The notes beneath the pieces are model-generated. The model saw nothing but the letters and a program-made list of their open reading frames with translations, ran no database searches and was not told where the DNA came from. Shown here one piece after another: positions 16,239 to 23,938 of a DNA stretch of 64,000 nt. Positions within the stretch are counted from its first letter, which is position 1. Every line of letters starts with the position of its first letter. Source of the DNA: Candidatus Enterococcus moelleringii (lineage in GTDB: Bacteria > Bacillota > Bacilli > Lactobacillales > Enterococcaceae); assembly GCF_017377575.1 (NCBI RefSeq), contig NZ_JAFREM010000020.1:31674-95673 (forward strand), in the 5' to 3' direction. A program made the translations under genes and the position numbers.

Positions 16239-17117
16239 TTATGATATGCCTTTGAGGTATTTCTCTGCAAAACGGATAAAGGCCGAAGTGGTGGTAGAAA
16301 ATGCTTGATTGGCTTTCCACACCAGCACCGAGGTTAAATTCAACTCCGGCGATAAAGGAATAAAGGTGGTTCCAGCATAATCAGCTGCCAGCTCCAAACA
16401 CAGGGCGATCCCACTCCCCTGGCGAACCATCGCGGCCGCATTGTACAAAAGGGTATAGGTTCCCACCACGTTCACTTGCTGCGCCAGAGGACCAAACCAG
16501 CTGGACAGCTCATTTTGGATTGGATTGCTTTGGGCAATCAGCAGCGGGTGTTGAATCAGGTCGGCTGGAGTGATCGTTGCCAACTGGGCCAAAGGCGACT
16601 CAGCAGGAACCAGCACACCCCAGCGCTCTTTTTGCGGCATCCGCACAAAACTATATTTATCAATTGCCACTGGTTCAATTAACAAGCCTACCTCCAGAAG
16701 CCCTTGGTCCATGCGATCTCTGATTTCTTCGGAATTTCCGCTCATTAAGTCAAATTGAACTAGTGGATGATGTGTTCTGAAGGCAGCGATCAGCTTTGCC
16801 AGCTCATTTACGCTCATCAGCTCCCCGGCGCCAATGCTGATTTCTCCCGTTAAATTTTGATTATCTCCGGAAAAATCGTTTTTTATTTTGTCTGCCAACA
16901 GCCGCATTTCCAGCGCTCGACGCCGCAGCAACAAGCCTTCTTCGGTTAAAACGATATTGTGGCTTTTTCGTTCAAATAATTTTACTCCCAGCTCTTCTTC
17001 CAGCTGAGCCAGCTGCCGAGATAAGGTTGGTTGCGTCACGTGCAGCAGTTGGGCCGCTCGGGTGATATTTTCTTCTCTTGCTACCATTAAAAAGTAATTC
17101 AAGACCCGTAATTCCAT
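16239..17117 (-). CDS. LysR-family transcriptional regulator
   Basis: The 292-residue protein has the LysR winged helix (ENITRAAQLLHVTQPTLSRQ, residues 16-35) and a periplasmic-binding-protein-like effector domain (90-290; GEISIGAGELM). It is divergent from the histidine phosphatase gene at 17229 with about 110 bp between the starts, and may control that gene or the aldo-keto reductase operon downstream. No strict clue to the effector. Confidence 0.9.
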   Translation of the reverse strand: MELRVLNYFLMVAREENITRAAQLLHVTQPTLSRQLAQLEEELGVKLFERKSHNIVLTEEGLLLRRRALEMRLLADKIKNDFSGDNQNLTGEISIGAGELMSVNELAKLIAAFRTHHPLVQFDLMSGNSEEIRDRMDQGLLEVGLLIEPVAIDKYSFVRMPQKERWGVLVPAESPLAQLATITPADLIQHPLLIAQSNPIQNELSSWFGPLAQQVNVVGTYTLLYNAAAMVRQGSGIALCLELAADYAGTTFIPLSPELNLTSVLVWKANQAFSTTTSAFIRFAEKYLKGIS

Positions 17118-17228
17118 CTGTCTTCCTCCACTCTTCCCTTAAGCCAATTGCTTTACTATCCATTTTACACCACTCTTGACTTCAAGTTCAGTTTAAGTGG
17201 TAAAATTATTTTGATAGGAGGTATCCAA

Positions 17229-17837
17229 ATGAAATCACTCTATTTAATGCGCCACGGGGAAACCCTGTTTAATGCCCAACACAAAGTCCAAGGCTGGTGC
17301 GATTCCCCTTTAACGGAAACTGGGAAGGAACAAGCGCTGGCTGCTAGAAAATATTTCCAGCAAAACGAGATTCACTTTGATCATTGCTACGCATCTACCC
17401 AGGAACGGGCCTGCGATACACTGGAGCTGGTGATCGATTCGCAAAAATACAGCCGCCGCAAAAACCTGAAGGAGATGCATTTTGGCCAATTTGAAGGAGC
17501 AAGTACTTATTTGCAGCCGAAAGGACCGGAAAGTTACGAAAGTTTTTATGTAGCTTTCGGCGGCGAAAGCGGCGAAGAAGTTCGGCAACGAATGATGGCT
17601 GAACTGACTGATATTATGGCAAACGAAGTTGAAGATTCGGCGTTAGTGGTTTCCCACAACGGCGCGATTTTTTATTTTCTGCAACAGGTTTTGCCGGAAG
17701 AATCGGAGCTGCCGCTTCACCTGGCGAATGGCGGGTTTTTGAAGTTTTCTTTTGAGCAAGGGAAGTTTACTTATTTGGAAACAGTGAATCCCACAGAAGA
17801 AATGGCCCAGCATGATCATTCATTGGATAACAAATAA
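17229..17837 (+). CDS. Histidine phosphatase / phosphoglycerate mutase-like protein
   Basis: The 202-residue protein carries the phosphohistidine motif LMRHGETLFN at residues 6-15 and the second catalytic His in VVSHNGAIF near residue 142. GWCDSPLTETG is the usual substrate-loop region. It is a cytoplasmic phosphatase of small phosphorylated metabolites. The start follows AGGAGG with good spacing; the frame extends upstream without a ribosome binding site. A paralogue, about half identical by eye, lies at 32359-32961. Confidence 0.88.
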   Translation: MKSLYLMRHGETLFNAQHKVQGWCDSPLTETGKEQALAARKYFQQNEIHFDHCYASTQERACDTLELVIDSQKYSRRKNLKEMHFGQFEGASTYLQPKGPESYESFYVAFGGESGEEVRQRMMAELTDIMANEVEDSALVVSHNGAIFYFLQQVLPEESELPLHLANGGFLKFSFEQGKFTYLETVNPTEEMAQHDHSLDNK

Positions 17838-17868
17838 GAGCCCGAATTTCAGGCTCTTATTTTTTTGG
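17834..17868 (+). terminator. Rho-independent terminator
   Basis: AAGAGCC...GGCTCTT with an 8- to 9-base loop is followed by ATTTTTTT, right at the stop codon of the histidine phosphatase gene. Confidence 0.85.
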
Positions 17869-17936
17869 CTATGAAATTTTAGGTTTTAAAGATACTGATA
17901 AGCAGATGTGCTGCTTACTCCTGAGGTAATGGCGAG

Positions 17937-18095
17937 TTAATCTCGGCAGGTTTGTTCTTTTTGGTCTTCGAAGTGTTCTCTTAGATCGTTGGATAAAACG
18001 CTTGTGGTAAAGGCGCCGAAATAATTTTGCTTCATTTCTAGTTCAATTTTCAGCTGTTCTAATTCTTGAATCGATTGTGCGTGATTGTTTTGCAT
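17937..18095 (-). CDS. 52-residue coiled-coil-like protein, unknown
   Basis: The frame starts after AGGAGGGAACTT and encodes MQNNHAQSIQELEQLKIELE, a clear amphipathic helix with leucine spacing, then a polar tail ending KEQTCRD. It lies 27 bp after the GNAT-like gene and should be in the same TetR-controlled transcript. No known family; size and helix suggest a small regulatory or binding protein. Confidence 0.55.
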   Translation of the reverse strand: MQNNHAQSIQELEQLKIELEMKQNYFGAFTTSVLSNDLREHFEDQKEQTCRD

Positions 18096-18122
18096 AAGTT
18101 CCCTCCTGTTTTTGTTGTTATT

Positions 18123-18461
18123 TTAAGCGGCAGTGCTTGAAGTTTTGGCTTTTTTGCCAAAGAGAATGGATTTAGTTTTGCTGCGGTTGTTGAGGTATTT
18201 TTCAGCAAAACGAATGAGTTTGACCTCGACATTTTTATCGGCGTGTTCTGGGAGAACGGCAATTTCTTTGATTCTGCCCACCGATGGGGTAAATAGTTGG
18301 ATGGACGCGGTTCCTATCAGCTTGTGATTGTGAATCGCAACCAGTGTAACGTAGCGGCGTTCCTTGCGATAGTCGATTTTACTGTCCAATAATTGCTTTC
18401 TTAGGTTGATTGCTTCGAAAAATTCTTTGCTGTAAGGGGTACTAATGTGAATGTGGACCAT
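18123..18461 (-). CDS. Short GNAT-like acetyltransferase
   Basis: The 112-residue protein shows GNAT-like strands (YVTLVAIHNHKLIGTASIQL) followed by VGRIKEIAVLPEHADKNVEV, but the acetyl-CoA loop R/QxxGxG/A is not conserved and the protein is shorter than a full GNAT domain (about 140-150). Two TetR-type operators lie just upstream (18485 and 18553), so it is probably the first target of the TetR protein. It may be a diverged or catalytically altered family member. Confidence 0.6.
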   Translation of the reverse strand: MVHIHISTPYSKEFFEAINLRKQLLDSKIDYRKERRYVTLVAIHNHKLIGTASIQLFTPSVGRIKEIAVLPEHADKNVEVKLIRFAEKYLNNRSKTKSILFGKKAKTSSTAA

Positions 18462-18484
18462 AAAATTCCTCCCATCTGATTTCT

Positions 18485-18502
18485 TAAATGTTTGTTCGTT
18501 TA
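18485..18502. promoter_or_regulatory. TetR-type operator 3
   Basis: TAAATGTTTGTTCGTTTA differs from the sites at 5079 and 5172 in three central bases. It lies 24 bp upstream of the GNAT-like gene start. Confidence 0.6.
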
Positions 18503-18552
18503 TTATAGAGTAAAAGATCTTTTTTGTAAGCTGAAACGTTCGGAAGCTAAGT

Positions 18553-18570
18553 TAAACGTACATTCGTTTA
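18553..18570. promoter_or_regulatory. TetR-type operator 4
   Basis: TAAACGTACATTCGTTTA has perfect TAAACG/CGTTTA arms and lies between the TetR gene stop and the GNAT-like gene. It doubles the operator of the small operon. Confidence 0.65.
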
Positions 18571-18598
18571 TCATTTCTAAGCAAGAAAATCGCTCTTG

Positions 18599-19177
18599 CT
18601 AGTCCTTATATTTCACGGCATCCCAACTCATTTGGATAATGTCATCAATCATCGACTCGGTCAACGACAAGGTTTTGGCATGATAGTCCCGCACAAATTG
18701 CATCGCTGGATTGATGGTAAAGCCGGCAATGATCGTCGTGTCTACATTTTTGAAGACGTTCGTCTCCTTGCCTTCGTCATAAATCGAGTGGAATTGCTGG
18801 AATAGCTGCGAAATACTTTCGCTGACTTCCTCATTCAACAACGGTGAACTTTGAAACTGATCAATAAACAGGAACTCCTGCTGATTGTTCACTAAAAATT
18901 GAATGAATTTCCGCAAATACTGCTTATAACGTTCCTCAACAGTCGCATTTTCATCATAGTTAGACATTACGTAATCACGCATTTTCTTTTTCGAATGAAA
19001 ATACAGCTTATTGATTAAATCCTCCTTGTTATCAAAGTAGACATAAATCGTTGCTGCTGACACATTAGCTTTTTTGGCTATTTGCGACATGGGCGTATCG
19101 GAGAAACCCCGCTCGTTGATTAAGTCCATCGCCGCTTGGATGATATTATCACGTTTAGTAAAATCTTTCTTTCTCAT
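18599..19177 (-). CDS. TetR-family transcriptional repressor
   Basis: The 192-residue protein has a TetR N-terminal helix-turn-helix (DNIIQAAMDLINERGFSDTP, MSQIAKKANVSAATIYVYF; residues 9-55) and an all-helical ligand domain. It is the likely binder of the 18-bp TAAAYG..CGTTTA palindromes: one sits 11 bp before its own start (19189-19206), two before the GNAT-like gene downstream, and two before the OYE gene at 3.9 kb. Ligand unknown; an electrophile or quinone would fit an OYE target. Confidence 0.9.
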   Translation of the reverse strand: MRKKDFTKRDNIIQAAMDLINERGFSDTPMSQIAKKANVSAATIYVYFDNKEDLINKLYFHSKKKMRDYVMSNYDENATVEERYKQYLRKFIQFLVNNQQEFLFIDQFQSSPLLNEEVSESISQLFQQFHSIYDEGKETNVFKNVDTTIIAGFTINPAMQFVRDYHAKTLSLTESMIDDIIQMSWDAVKYKD

Positions 19178-19188
19178 GTTTTCTATAT

Positions 19189-19206
19189 TAAACGATCATT
19201 CGTTTA
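19189..19206. promoter_or_regulatory. TetR-type operator 5 (autoregulatory)
   Basis: TAAACGATCATTCGTTTA with perfect 6-bp arms lies directly upstream of the TetR start codon and would repress its own gene. Confidence 0.7.
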
Positions 19207-19621
19207 TTGTCAATCATTCATTTTTCTTGTAGCTGAATTTTTTTATTTCAACGCAGCGCTACGGGATTTATCTATTATAGCTAAATTAAAACGCAGAATC
19301 ATTTTTCCGTTTAAAATAATGTGGTGCATTTCAGAAAATTTACGTATCCCTCTAACCTTTATTCCTTTTCCATCTTGTTATTATAATAATAATACTAAGT
19401 TTGTCCGTTTCATAGAATAACCAACTGTCCTCCATATTTTAGTAAACTGGCTGCAATCAACTTTTTGGTTTCTTAGCGTTATTAGAAACTCGATTCTTAC
19501 AAAAGGTGTCTTGACAGGTCAGGTTGAACTTTTTCAGAATTTTTAAAAAAAGCGTTTTCTTTTCGTCTCTTTTATATTATAATCATTTCAAATAAGTAAT
19601 AACATGTTAGGAGAGATGAAA
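19207..19621 (+). other. 415-bp AT-rich intergenic region with promoter of the 380-residue gene
   Basis: No convincing gene is present. A TTGACA (19511) and a strong extended AT-rich -10 region (TATATTATAAT near 19572) precede the ribosome binding site TTAGGAGAG of the next gene. AAAAAAAGCGTTTTCTTTT near 19548 is cre-like. The rest is AT-rich with scattered homopolymers. Confidence 0.4.
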
Positions 19622-20764
19622 ATGAATATAAAATATCTTGAGCTAAAACAGTTACTAACACTCCAACCGGGTTCCCTTAAAGGGCGCTTCAAAGATAATT
19701 ATAACCACAAAGTTAAGGACGCAGCCTATATAATCCAAGCCGCGGTCTTAGTTATGGTGCGCAATTTTTTCTCCATTGATAACTTTTCCTTCATGGCTCG
19801 CGATTTTATTCGCGAATTATTTCTCGATCATTCCGCTGAATTAGTCTCCGTGCGTCATCTATGCATCTATTTTGAAGCTTATTTCACCGAAGAAGAATGG
19901 GCCGGAATCATCGACAGCTTATTTACTGATCACGACGAATATTTACAAGTTACCGCCAACGCGCGTTTACATACCGAACACATCCTCCCAATGCTGCACG
20001 CAGGCAAGTGTGAAGTGGAGACTCCTAAGAACTTAGCCTTAACTTTCTTTGATGCAGCCGGGAAAAAGCACCGCTGTACCATCAAGAATGTTCACCGCAG
20101 CTATACGACTCAAGAAAACTGTGCTGCTTTGTCCATTTTAGGCATGCTGACTATCTTTGAAAAGGATGGCGTGCGCCGTTTTACCAAATTGGCCAAGTCC
20201 CGCTTTGTCACCTACGAGGATGACTACGATTGTGCCAATGAAGAGGTGCCAGTTGAACCACAAGTAAAACCGTGGGTAATAAATGATCTATTTCAGCAGG
20301 AAGATGCGCCGGGATCTGCGTCCGAAATGAAAGCGGATAACCAGAATGTTCCTAAACATTATCATGCCCACGACAGCTTGAAAGGAAAAACCCGAGACCA
20401 GCTGCAGGACTTTCTGTTTGAAGGAGTTAATATCAAAAAATTGTCAGAACACGCGAAGCTCAGTCGGACTGCCACCGCAATGCTGGAAGGTATCCCGGTC
20501 AAAGAAGCTAAGGCGAAGTTTACTCCAGAAGAGAATCCCGGGGAAATCCTGGATCAGCTTTTAAAAGATTGGGAAGCGCGTTTGAGGGAAAAACACACAC
20601 TTAAGAAAGAAACCCCTGAGAAAAAAGCCAGTCAAGAAGCTCGTCTGGAAGAAATCCGACGACAGCGCCAGGAAAAACAGGAGAAGGATAAGATCGATAA
20701 AGCCCTGCGGCGAAAAGGCAAAGGCGGCGGCAAAAAAGGGAAAAATGGCAAGCGGAAAAAATGA
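19622..20764 (+). CDS. 380-residue protein of unknown family with Lys-rich tail (paralogue at 63.4 kb)
   Basis: I do not recognise the family. The first ~200 residues are a mixed helical domain (KDAAYIIQAAVLVMVRNFFS, VRHLCIYFEAYFTEEEW, and ILGMLTIFEKDGVRRFTKL), shared clearly with the gene starting at 63416. The middle (about 205-290) is polar, and the last ~90 residues are highly charged and helical, ending in a Lys/Gly run (KGKGGGKKGKNGKRKK) that could bind nucleic acid. The ATG at 19622 has AGGAGAG nine bases upstream; an ATG two codons earlier is too close to it. It is monocistronic. Possible nucleic-acid-associated or ribosome-associated role is inference from the tail only. Confidence 0.7.
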   Translation: MNIKYLELKQLLTLQPGSLKGRFKDNYNHKVKDAAYIIQAAVLVMVRNFFSIDNFSFMARDFIRELFLDHSAELVSVRHLCIYFEAYFTEEEWAGIIDSLFTDHDEYLQVTANARLHTEHILPMLHAGKCEVETPKNLALTFFDAAGKKHRCTIKNVHRSYTTQENCAALSILGMLTIFEKDGVRRFTKLAKSRFVTYEDDYDCANEEVPVEPQVKPWVINDLFQQEDAPGSASEMKADNQNVPKHYHAHDSLKGKTRDQLQDFLFEGVNIKKLSEHAKLSRTATAMLEGIPVKEAKAKFTPEENPGEILDQLLKDWEARLREKHTLKKETPEKKASQEARLEEIRRQRQEKQEKDKIDKALRRKGKGGGKKGKNGKRKK

Positions 20765-20790
20765 AAATAGCTGCGCCTGCCCTGCCGCAA

Positions 20791-20830
20791 AAAAATGACG
20801 AATACACCTGTTTTGTGCATTCATCATTTT
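20791..20830. terminator. Terminator, probably bidirectional
   Basis: AAAATGA-GAAT-CAC pairs with GTG-ATTC-TCATTTT around a short loop, with A and T runs on each side. It lies between the convergent Lys-tailed gene and the DUF4097 gene. Confidence 0.65.
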
Positions 20831-20940
20831 GAGGTACAGCTTTCAAAATGGGCAAGTGCGACAATCGCCGATAATTTATTTGGTCTGGAATTGATCTCCC
20901 GACTATTATTTCCGATGCCCATCAAAGCTTAACTGTCTTT

Positions 20941-21582
20941 TTAGTAGCGTGACAGTGTGCCTTGAGGACAAGCCAAATCCAGTCGGTGTTCCCCTTTTCC
21001 GTACTCACTAGTTGCTGACTCACTATCAATGGCTTTCGCAGAAGTGTTGATGTGTAAATTGGTGGGCTCCGTTTCAAAAGATAAATCGATGTCTCCTTTG
21101 GTTGTTTGGATTTTGGCGGACTTATTTGCGGTGACTTGGTTTAGATAAATATCGCCGGTGATACTTTTGACAGAGAAATTATCCAGCTTCACTTCGTTTA
21201 GAGTAACATCGCCAGACTCAGTGTTGACCTGAGTCTTTTTGGCATAGTCTGCGGGAAGTTCAATCTCCAATTTACTATTGTCCTTAAAGCTAAACCCCCC
21301 GAACAAATCGCTTTTGGCTTCTCCTTGCTCAATCGTTAAAACACCATCAATCAATTTCGCTTTGGCGCCATCCCCGTGATTGAGGTTTTCTGCTGATATT
21401 TTAATTTGCCGGCTGTTGTTTTGCCGAATGTTCACATCCCACTCGTCGGTATTGACTACGATGCTTTCAACCTCCTCCAGCGAATAATCTTGCTTTTCTT
21501 CCGAGGAAGACACCTGATTCCAAGCAAAAACCCCCGCTGCAATCATTAACGCTACACTAATAACTAAAATTGTTTTCTTCAT
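20941..21582 (-). CDS. DUF4097-type cell-surface protein
   Basis: The 213-residue protein has an N-terminal signal/anchor (ILVISVALMIAAGVFAW) and then a right-handed beta-repeat of the DUF4097 family with its typical alternating strands (VNTESGDVTLNEVKLDNFSV, SITGDIYLNQV, TTKGDIDLSF). Family members lie on the outer face of the membrane, commonly beside ABC transporters, lantibiotic immunity or LiaFSR-type stress systems. It is 12 bp downstream of the ABC permease gene and should be co-transcribed. Exact role unknown. Confidence 0.85.
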   Translation of the reverse strand: MKKTILVISVALMIAAGVFAWNQVSSSEEKQDYSLEEVESIVVNTDEWDVNIRQNNSRQIKISAENLNHGDGAKAKLIDGVLTIEQGEAKSDLFGGFSFKDNSKLEIELPADYAKKTQVNTESGDVTLNEVKLDNFSVKSITGDIYLNQVTANKSAKIQTTKGDIDLSFETEPTNLHINTSAKAIDSESATSEYGKGEHRLDLACPQGTLSRY

Positions 21583-21594
21583 TTATATTTCCTC

Positions 21595-22308
21595 CTATAC
21601 TAGATCGCTGCTGTCGACTCGGCGAATGGACAAGTAGCCAATCAATAGGCCAATGCCGGCCAAAATAATCGGTACCACCAGCATTTGTGCCAGATTAATC
21701 GTCGTACTTCCATCAGAAACCGTCCCATTGACTAACAATCCGATAATCACGCCCCAAGTAATGGTGGTGGAACTGGATTGTTTCTTCATGCCAAAATACA
21801 AAGGGATCAAACTCAGACAAGCCGTCATTAATGCATTGATCACCACACCAGGTAAACTGGCGATGATTTCGTGGCTGGTCATAGCTGAAGGAAATAATTC
21901 CAGAACAGGATTTAGCAACAAGGTCAGCCCGCTAATCACCAGCGTAGCAAAGACAGTACTGAAAAAACAAAAGCCGACGATTAGCAACAGTTTGCTTAGC
22001 AAGACGGTTTTCCGATTGACTGGATAAGTGAACAGTACTTGGATCGTTTTATTTTTGTATTCATCTACCACTAAACGTGACAGCAGGATGGCTGCGAAAA
22101 TCACGAAGACGACGCGAATGATAATAGTGACAAACGACATAAAGCTGGTGAAATCCAGGAACATATTTTCACCTTGCTGCCTGGAGACAACGGCCATCAA
22201 GGCTGTAATGGCAAAAATGAGGATCGTGCTGATGATTGTGTTTTTGATATAGCCTGCTAAACGATTCTTTTTCCATTCTAGTTTCATTATTCTCATCATG
22301 TTACGCAT
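21595..22308 (-). CDS. ABC-2 type permease (lantibiotic/bacitracin-immunity-like)
   Basis: The 237-residue protein has six membrane helices and the motif FTYPVNRKTVLLSKLLLI, found in permeases of BcrB/LanE-type exporters that move peptides off the membrane. Its start overlaps the ATPase gene by 8 bp. With the ATPase and DUF4097 protein it forms a three-gene operon probably controlled by the LytTR-type promoter at 23245-23311. Antimicrobial-peptide self-protection is inferred from family and context. Confidence 0.85.
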   Translation of the reverse strand: MRNMMRIMKLEWKKNRLAGYIKNTIISTILIFAITALMAVVSRQQGENMFLDFTSFMSFVTIIIRVVFVIFAAILLSRLVVDEYKNKTIQVLFTYPVNRKTVLLSKLLLIVGFCFFSTVFATLVISGLTLLLNPVLELFPSAMTSHEIIASLPGVVINALMTACLSLIPLYFGMKKQSSSTTITWGVIIGLLVNGTVSDGSTTINLAQMLVVPIILAGIGLLIGYLSIRRVDSSDLV

Positions 22309-23212
22309 CTCCCTTAATTATGTTTAAAAAATACTCTTCTAAAGTTTCTTGTTGGCGCTCAATTTTCGAGACTTTTATTTCCCCTTGAACTAAAACTTGG
22401 GTCACTAAGGCTTGATCAGCCTGTTTGTCGTATACGTAAATCAGGTTGTTTGTTTGCTGAACGTTTCTCAAAGACAACTCCGTTTGCAGGAGATTGACCG
22501 CTCTAGCTGGAGCATCCACTTCAATCATCAGTCGGGAGCTGCTTCGTTCTTTAATTTCCGAAAGTTGAACCTCTTTTACTAATTTCCCCTGATTAATTAC
22601 CCCAATAGTGTCGGCAATCCACTCAATTTCTGAAACGATGTGGCTGGAAATCAGAATAGTCATCCCAAAATCTTCCTTTAGCTGAACTAGCAGCTCCCGG
22701 ATTTCCTTAATCCCAATCGGATCTAAGCCATTTATAGGCTCATCTAAAATCAAGATTTCTGGATTAGTCAAAATCGCTCGGGCAATTCCTAACCGTTGCC
22801 GCATCCCTAAGGAGAATTCCGTAACTAATTGTTCACCGACAGTTTCCAGTCCAACAATTCTTAACACTTCCAGAATTCTGGCAGGATTGTTTTCTCCCAT
22901 GTATTCCCCGTGCAAGACTAAATTTTCTTTAGCCGTCAGCTTTTGATAAAAAACCGGTGTTTCAATCATGTTGCCGATTTTTTTGAGATAGCTGTAAGAT
23001 TTCTTTTGAATCCATTTATCTTCTACGTGAATTTCCCCTTCAGTTGGTTTGACTAGGTTTAAGATCATTTTCATAATGGTCGTTTTCCCGGCGCCGTTTG
23101 GTCCGAGAAAACCATAAATTTCATTTTTTCTGATGTTCATGGTGACATTGGATACGACTTCTTGACCTTTAAAAGTCTTACTGACTTGTTTGATTTCGAT
23201 GATGTTTGACAT
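22301..23212 (-). CDS. ABC transporter ATP-binding protein (BcrA/LanF-like)
   Basis: The 303-residue ATPase has Walker A GPNGAGKTT (about 36-44), signature FSLGMRQRLGI (about 136), Walker B ILILDEPINGLDP and the SSH loop. The E in the signature-proximal motif is replaced (FSLGM), as is common in bacitracin/lantibiotic immunity ATPases. The ~90-residue C-terminal domain is also typical of that class. AGGAGG precedes the start. It powers the permease encoded next. An IS3 element separates this operon from the second LytTR/GHKL pair. Confidence 0.88.
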   Translation of the reverse strand: MSNIIEIKQVSKTFKGQEVVSNVTMNIRKNEIYGFLGPNGAGKTTIMKMILNLVKPTEGEIHVEDKWIQKKSYSYLKKIGNMIETPVFYQKLTAKENLVLHGEYMGENNPARILEVLRIVGLETVGEQLVTEFSLGMRQRLGIARAILTNPEILILDEPINGLDPIGIKEIRELLVQLKEDFGMTILISSHIVSEIEWIADTIGVINQGKLVKEVQLSEIKERSSSRLMIEVDAPARAVNLLQTELSLRNVQQTNNLIYVYDKQADQALVTQVLVQGEIKVSKIERQQETLEEYFLNIIKGDA

Positions 23213-23244
23213 GTTTGTTCCTCCTATGTTCTTTCCTTAATTAC

Positions 23245-23311
23245 AGCTTAGCTGGATTAGCCGGCAGAAAATAGGCGATTGCGTGAATGGTCATTTAACT
23301 TGCTTGAAAGA
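23245..23311 (-). promoter_or_regulatory. LytTR-type promoter D (direct repeats + -10)
   Basis: Minus-strand TCTTTCAAG and CCATTCACG are separated by 12 bp and followed after 31 bp by TAAGCT. The repeats are weaker than in promoters B and C but spacing is identical. It precedes the ABC/DUF4097 operon. Confidence 0.5.
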
Positions 23312-23381
23312 CCTGAAAAGCTTGGTGAACTGTTCAGCTTTAGAACACACCACAAAAAAACCAGTGAAAGTTGTTATAAAA

Positions 23382-23436
23382 TGGACCCTGTAAATAGTAC
23401 ACGGAAAAAAGACCGTGTATAAATTTACAGGGTCCA
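23382..23436. repeat. Long hairpin at the IS left end
   Basis: TGGACCCTGTAAAT pairs perfectly with ATTTACAGGGTCCA, and inside it ACACGG pairs with CCGTGT around an A-rich loop. The hairpin at the tip of the element may insulate transposase expression from outside transcription, or mark abutted IS ends. Confidence 0.8.
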
Positions 23437-23497
23437 TTTGCAGTTTGCAGGCTATCTGGCATACAATGGACACACTAGATCGATTGGGGCGATTAAA

Positions 23498-23938
23498 ATG
23501 TCAGTACATCATTTTACGGACGAACAAAGAAAGCAACTAGAGATGAATCCTTTCGTAAAGAAGGTAAGTTCGAAAGCTATTACTTACTCTGAAGCGTTCA
23601 AAGAACATTTCTGTGTCGAGTATGCACTTGGAAAACAACCAACACAAATTTTTAGAGAGGCAGGGTTTGATCCTGTTGCTTTAGGTCAGGTTAGAATTGA
23701 TGGTTTTGCTAAACGTGTTCGAAAGATGTCACAACGAGCGGAGGGCTTTGAAGATCAACGCGCTACTCATTCAGGGCGGCCTCGACACGTAGAACGAACC
23801 ACTCAAGAAGAACTCGCCTTTCTTCGTCACCAGCTGAAGGTACGAGACCAACAAATCGAAGTGCTAAAAAAAACGAATTTTATCCATCACAAAGCGGAAA
23901 CGAAACGCAAGAGAAATTCGCCCTCATCCAACGAATGA
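23498..23938 (+). CDS. IS3-family transposase OrfA (helix-turn-helix)
   Basis: The 146-residue protein has a helix-turn-helix (SEAFKEHFCVEYALGKQPTQ, IFREAGF) and a C-terminal leucine-zipper-like helix (EELAFLRHQLKVRDQQIEVL), typical for OrfA that binds the IS ends. Its last codons overlap the orfB ATG by 4 bp (ATGA). An A8 run at 23866-23873 lies near its 3' end in the right position for -1 slippage into the orfB frame. The ATG used has GGGGCG upstream; a TTG further upstream is less likely. Confidence 0.85.
   Translation: MSVHHFTDEQRKQLEMNPFVKKVSSKAITYSEAFKEHFCVEYALGKQPTQIFREAGFDPVALGQVRIDGFAKRVRKMSQRAEGFEDQRATHSGRPRHVERTTQEELAFLRHQLKVRDQQIEVLKKTNFIHHKAETKRKRNSPSSNE
23866..23873 (+). other. 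Candidate -1 programmed frameshift site
   Basis: Eight consecutive A residues occur in orfA (frame 2). From here frame 1 is open into orfB, reading NEFYPSQSGNETQEKFALIQ before the orfB ATG. This is the usual IS3 OrfA-OrfB fusion region. Confidence 0.65.

Noticed and set aside
20561..20864. Several minus-strand Phe/Leu-rich frames opposite the Lys-rich tail
   Set aside because: They are complements of AAA/GAA-rich codons and lack start signals.
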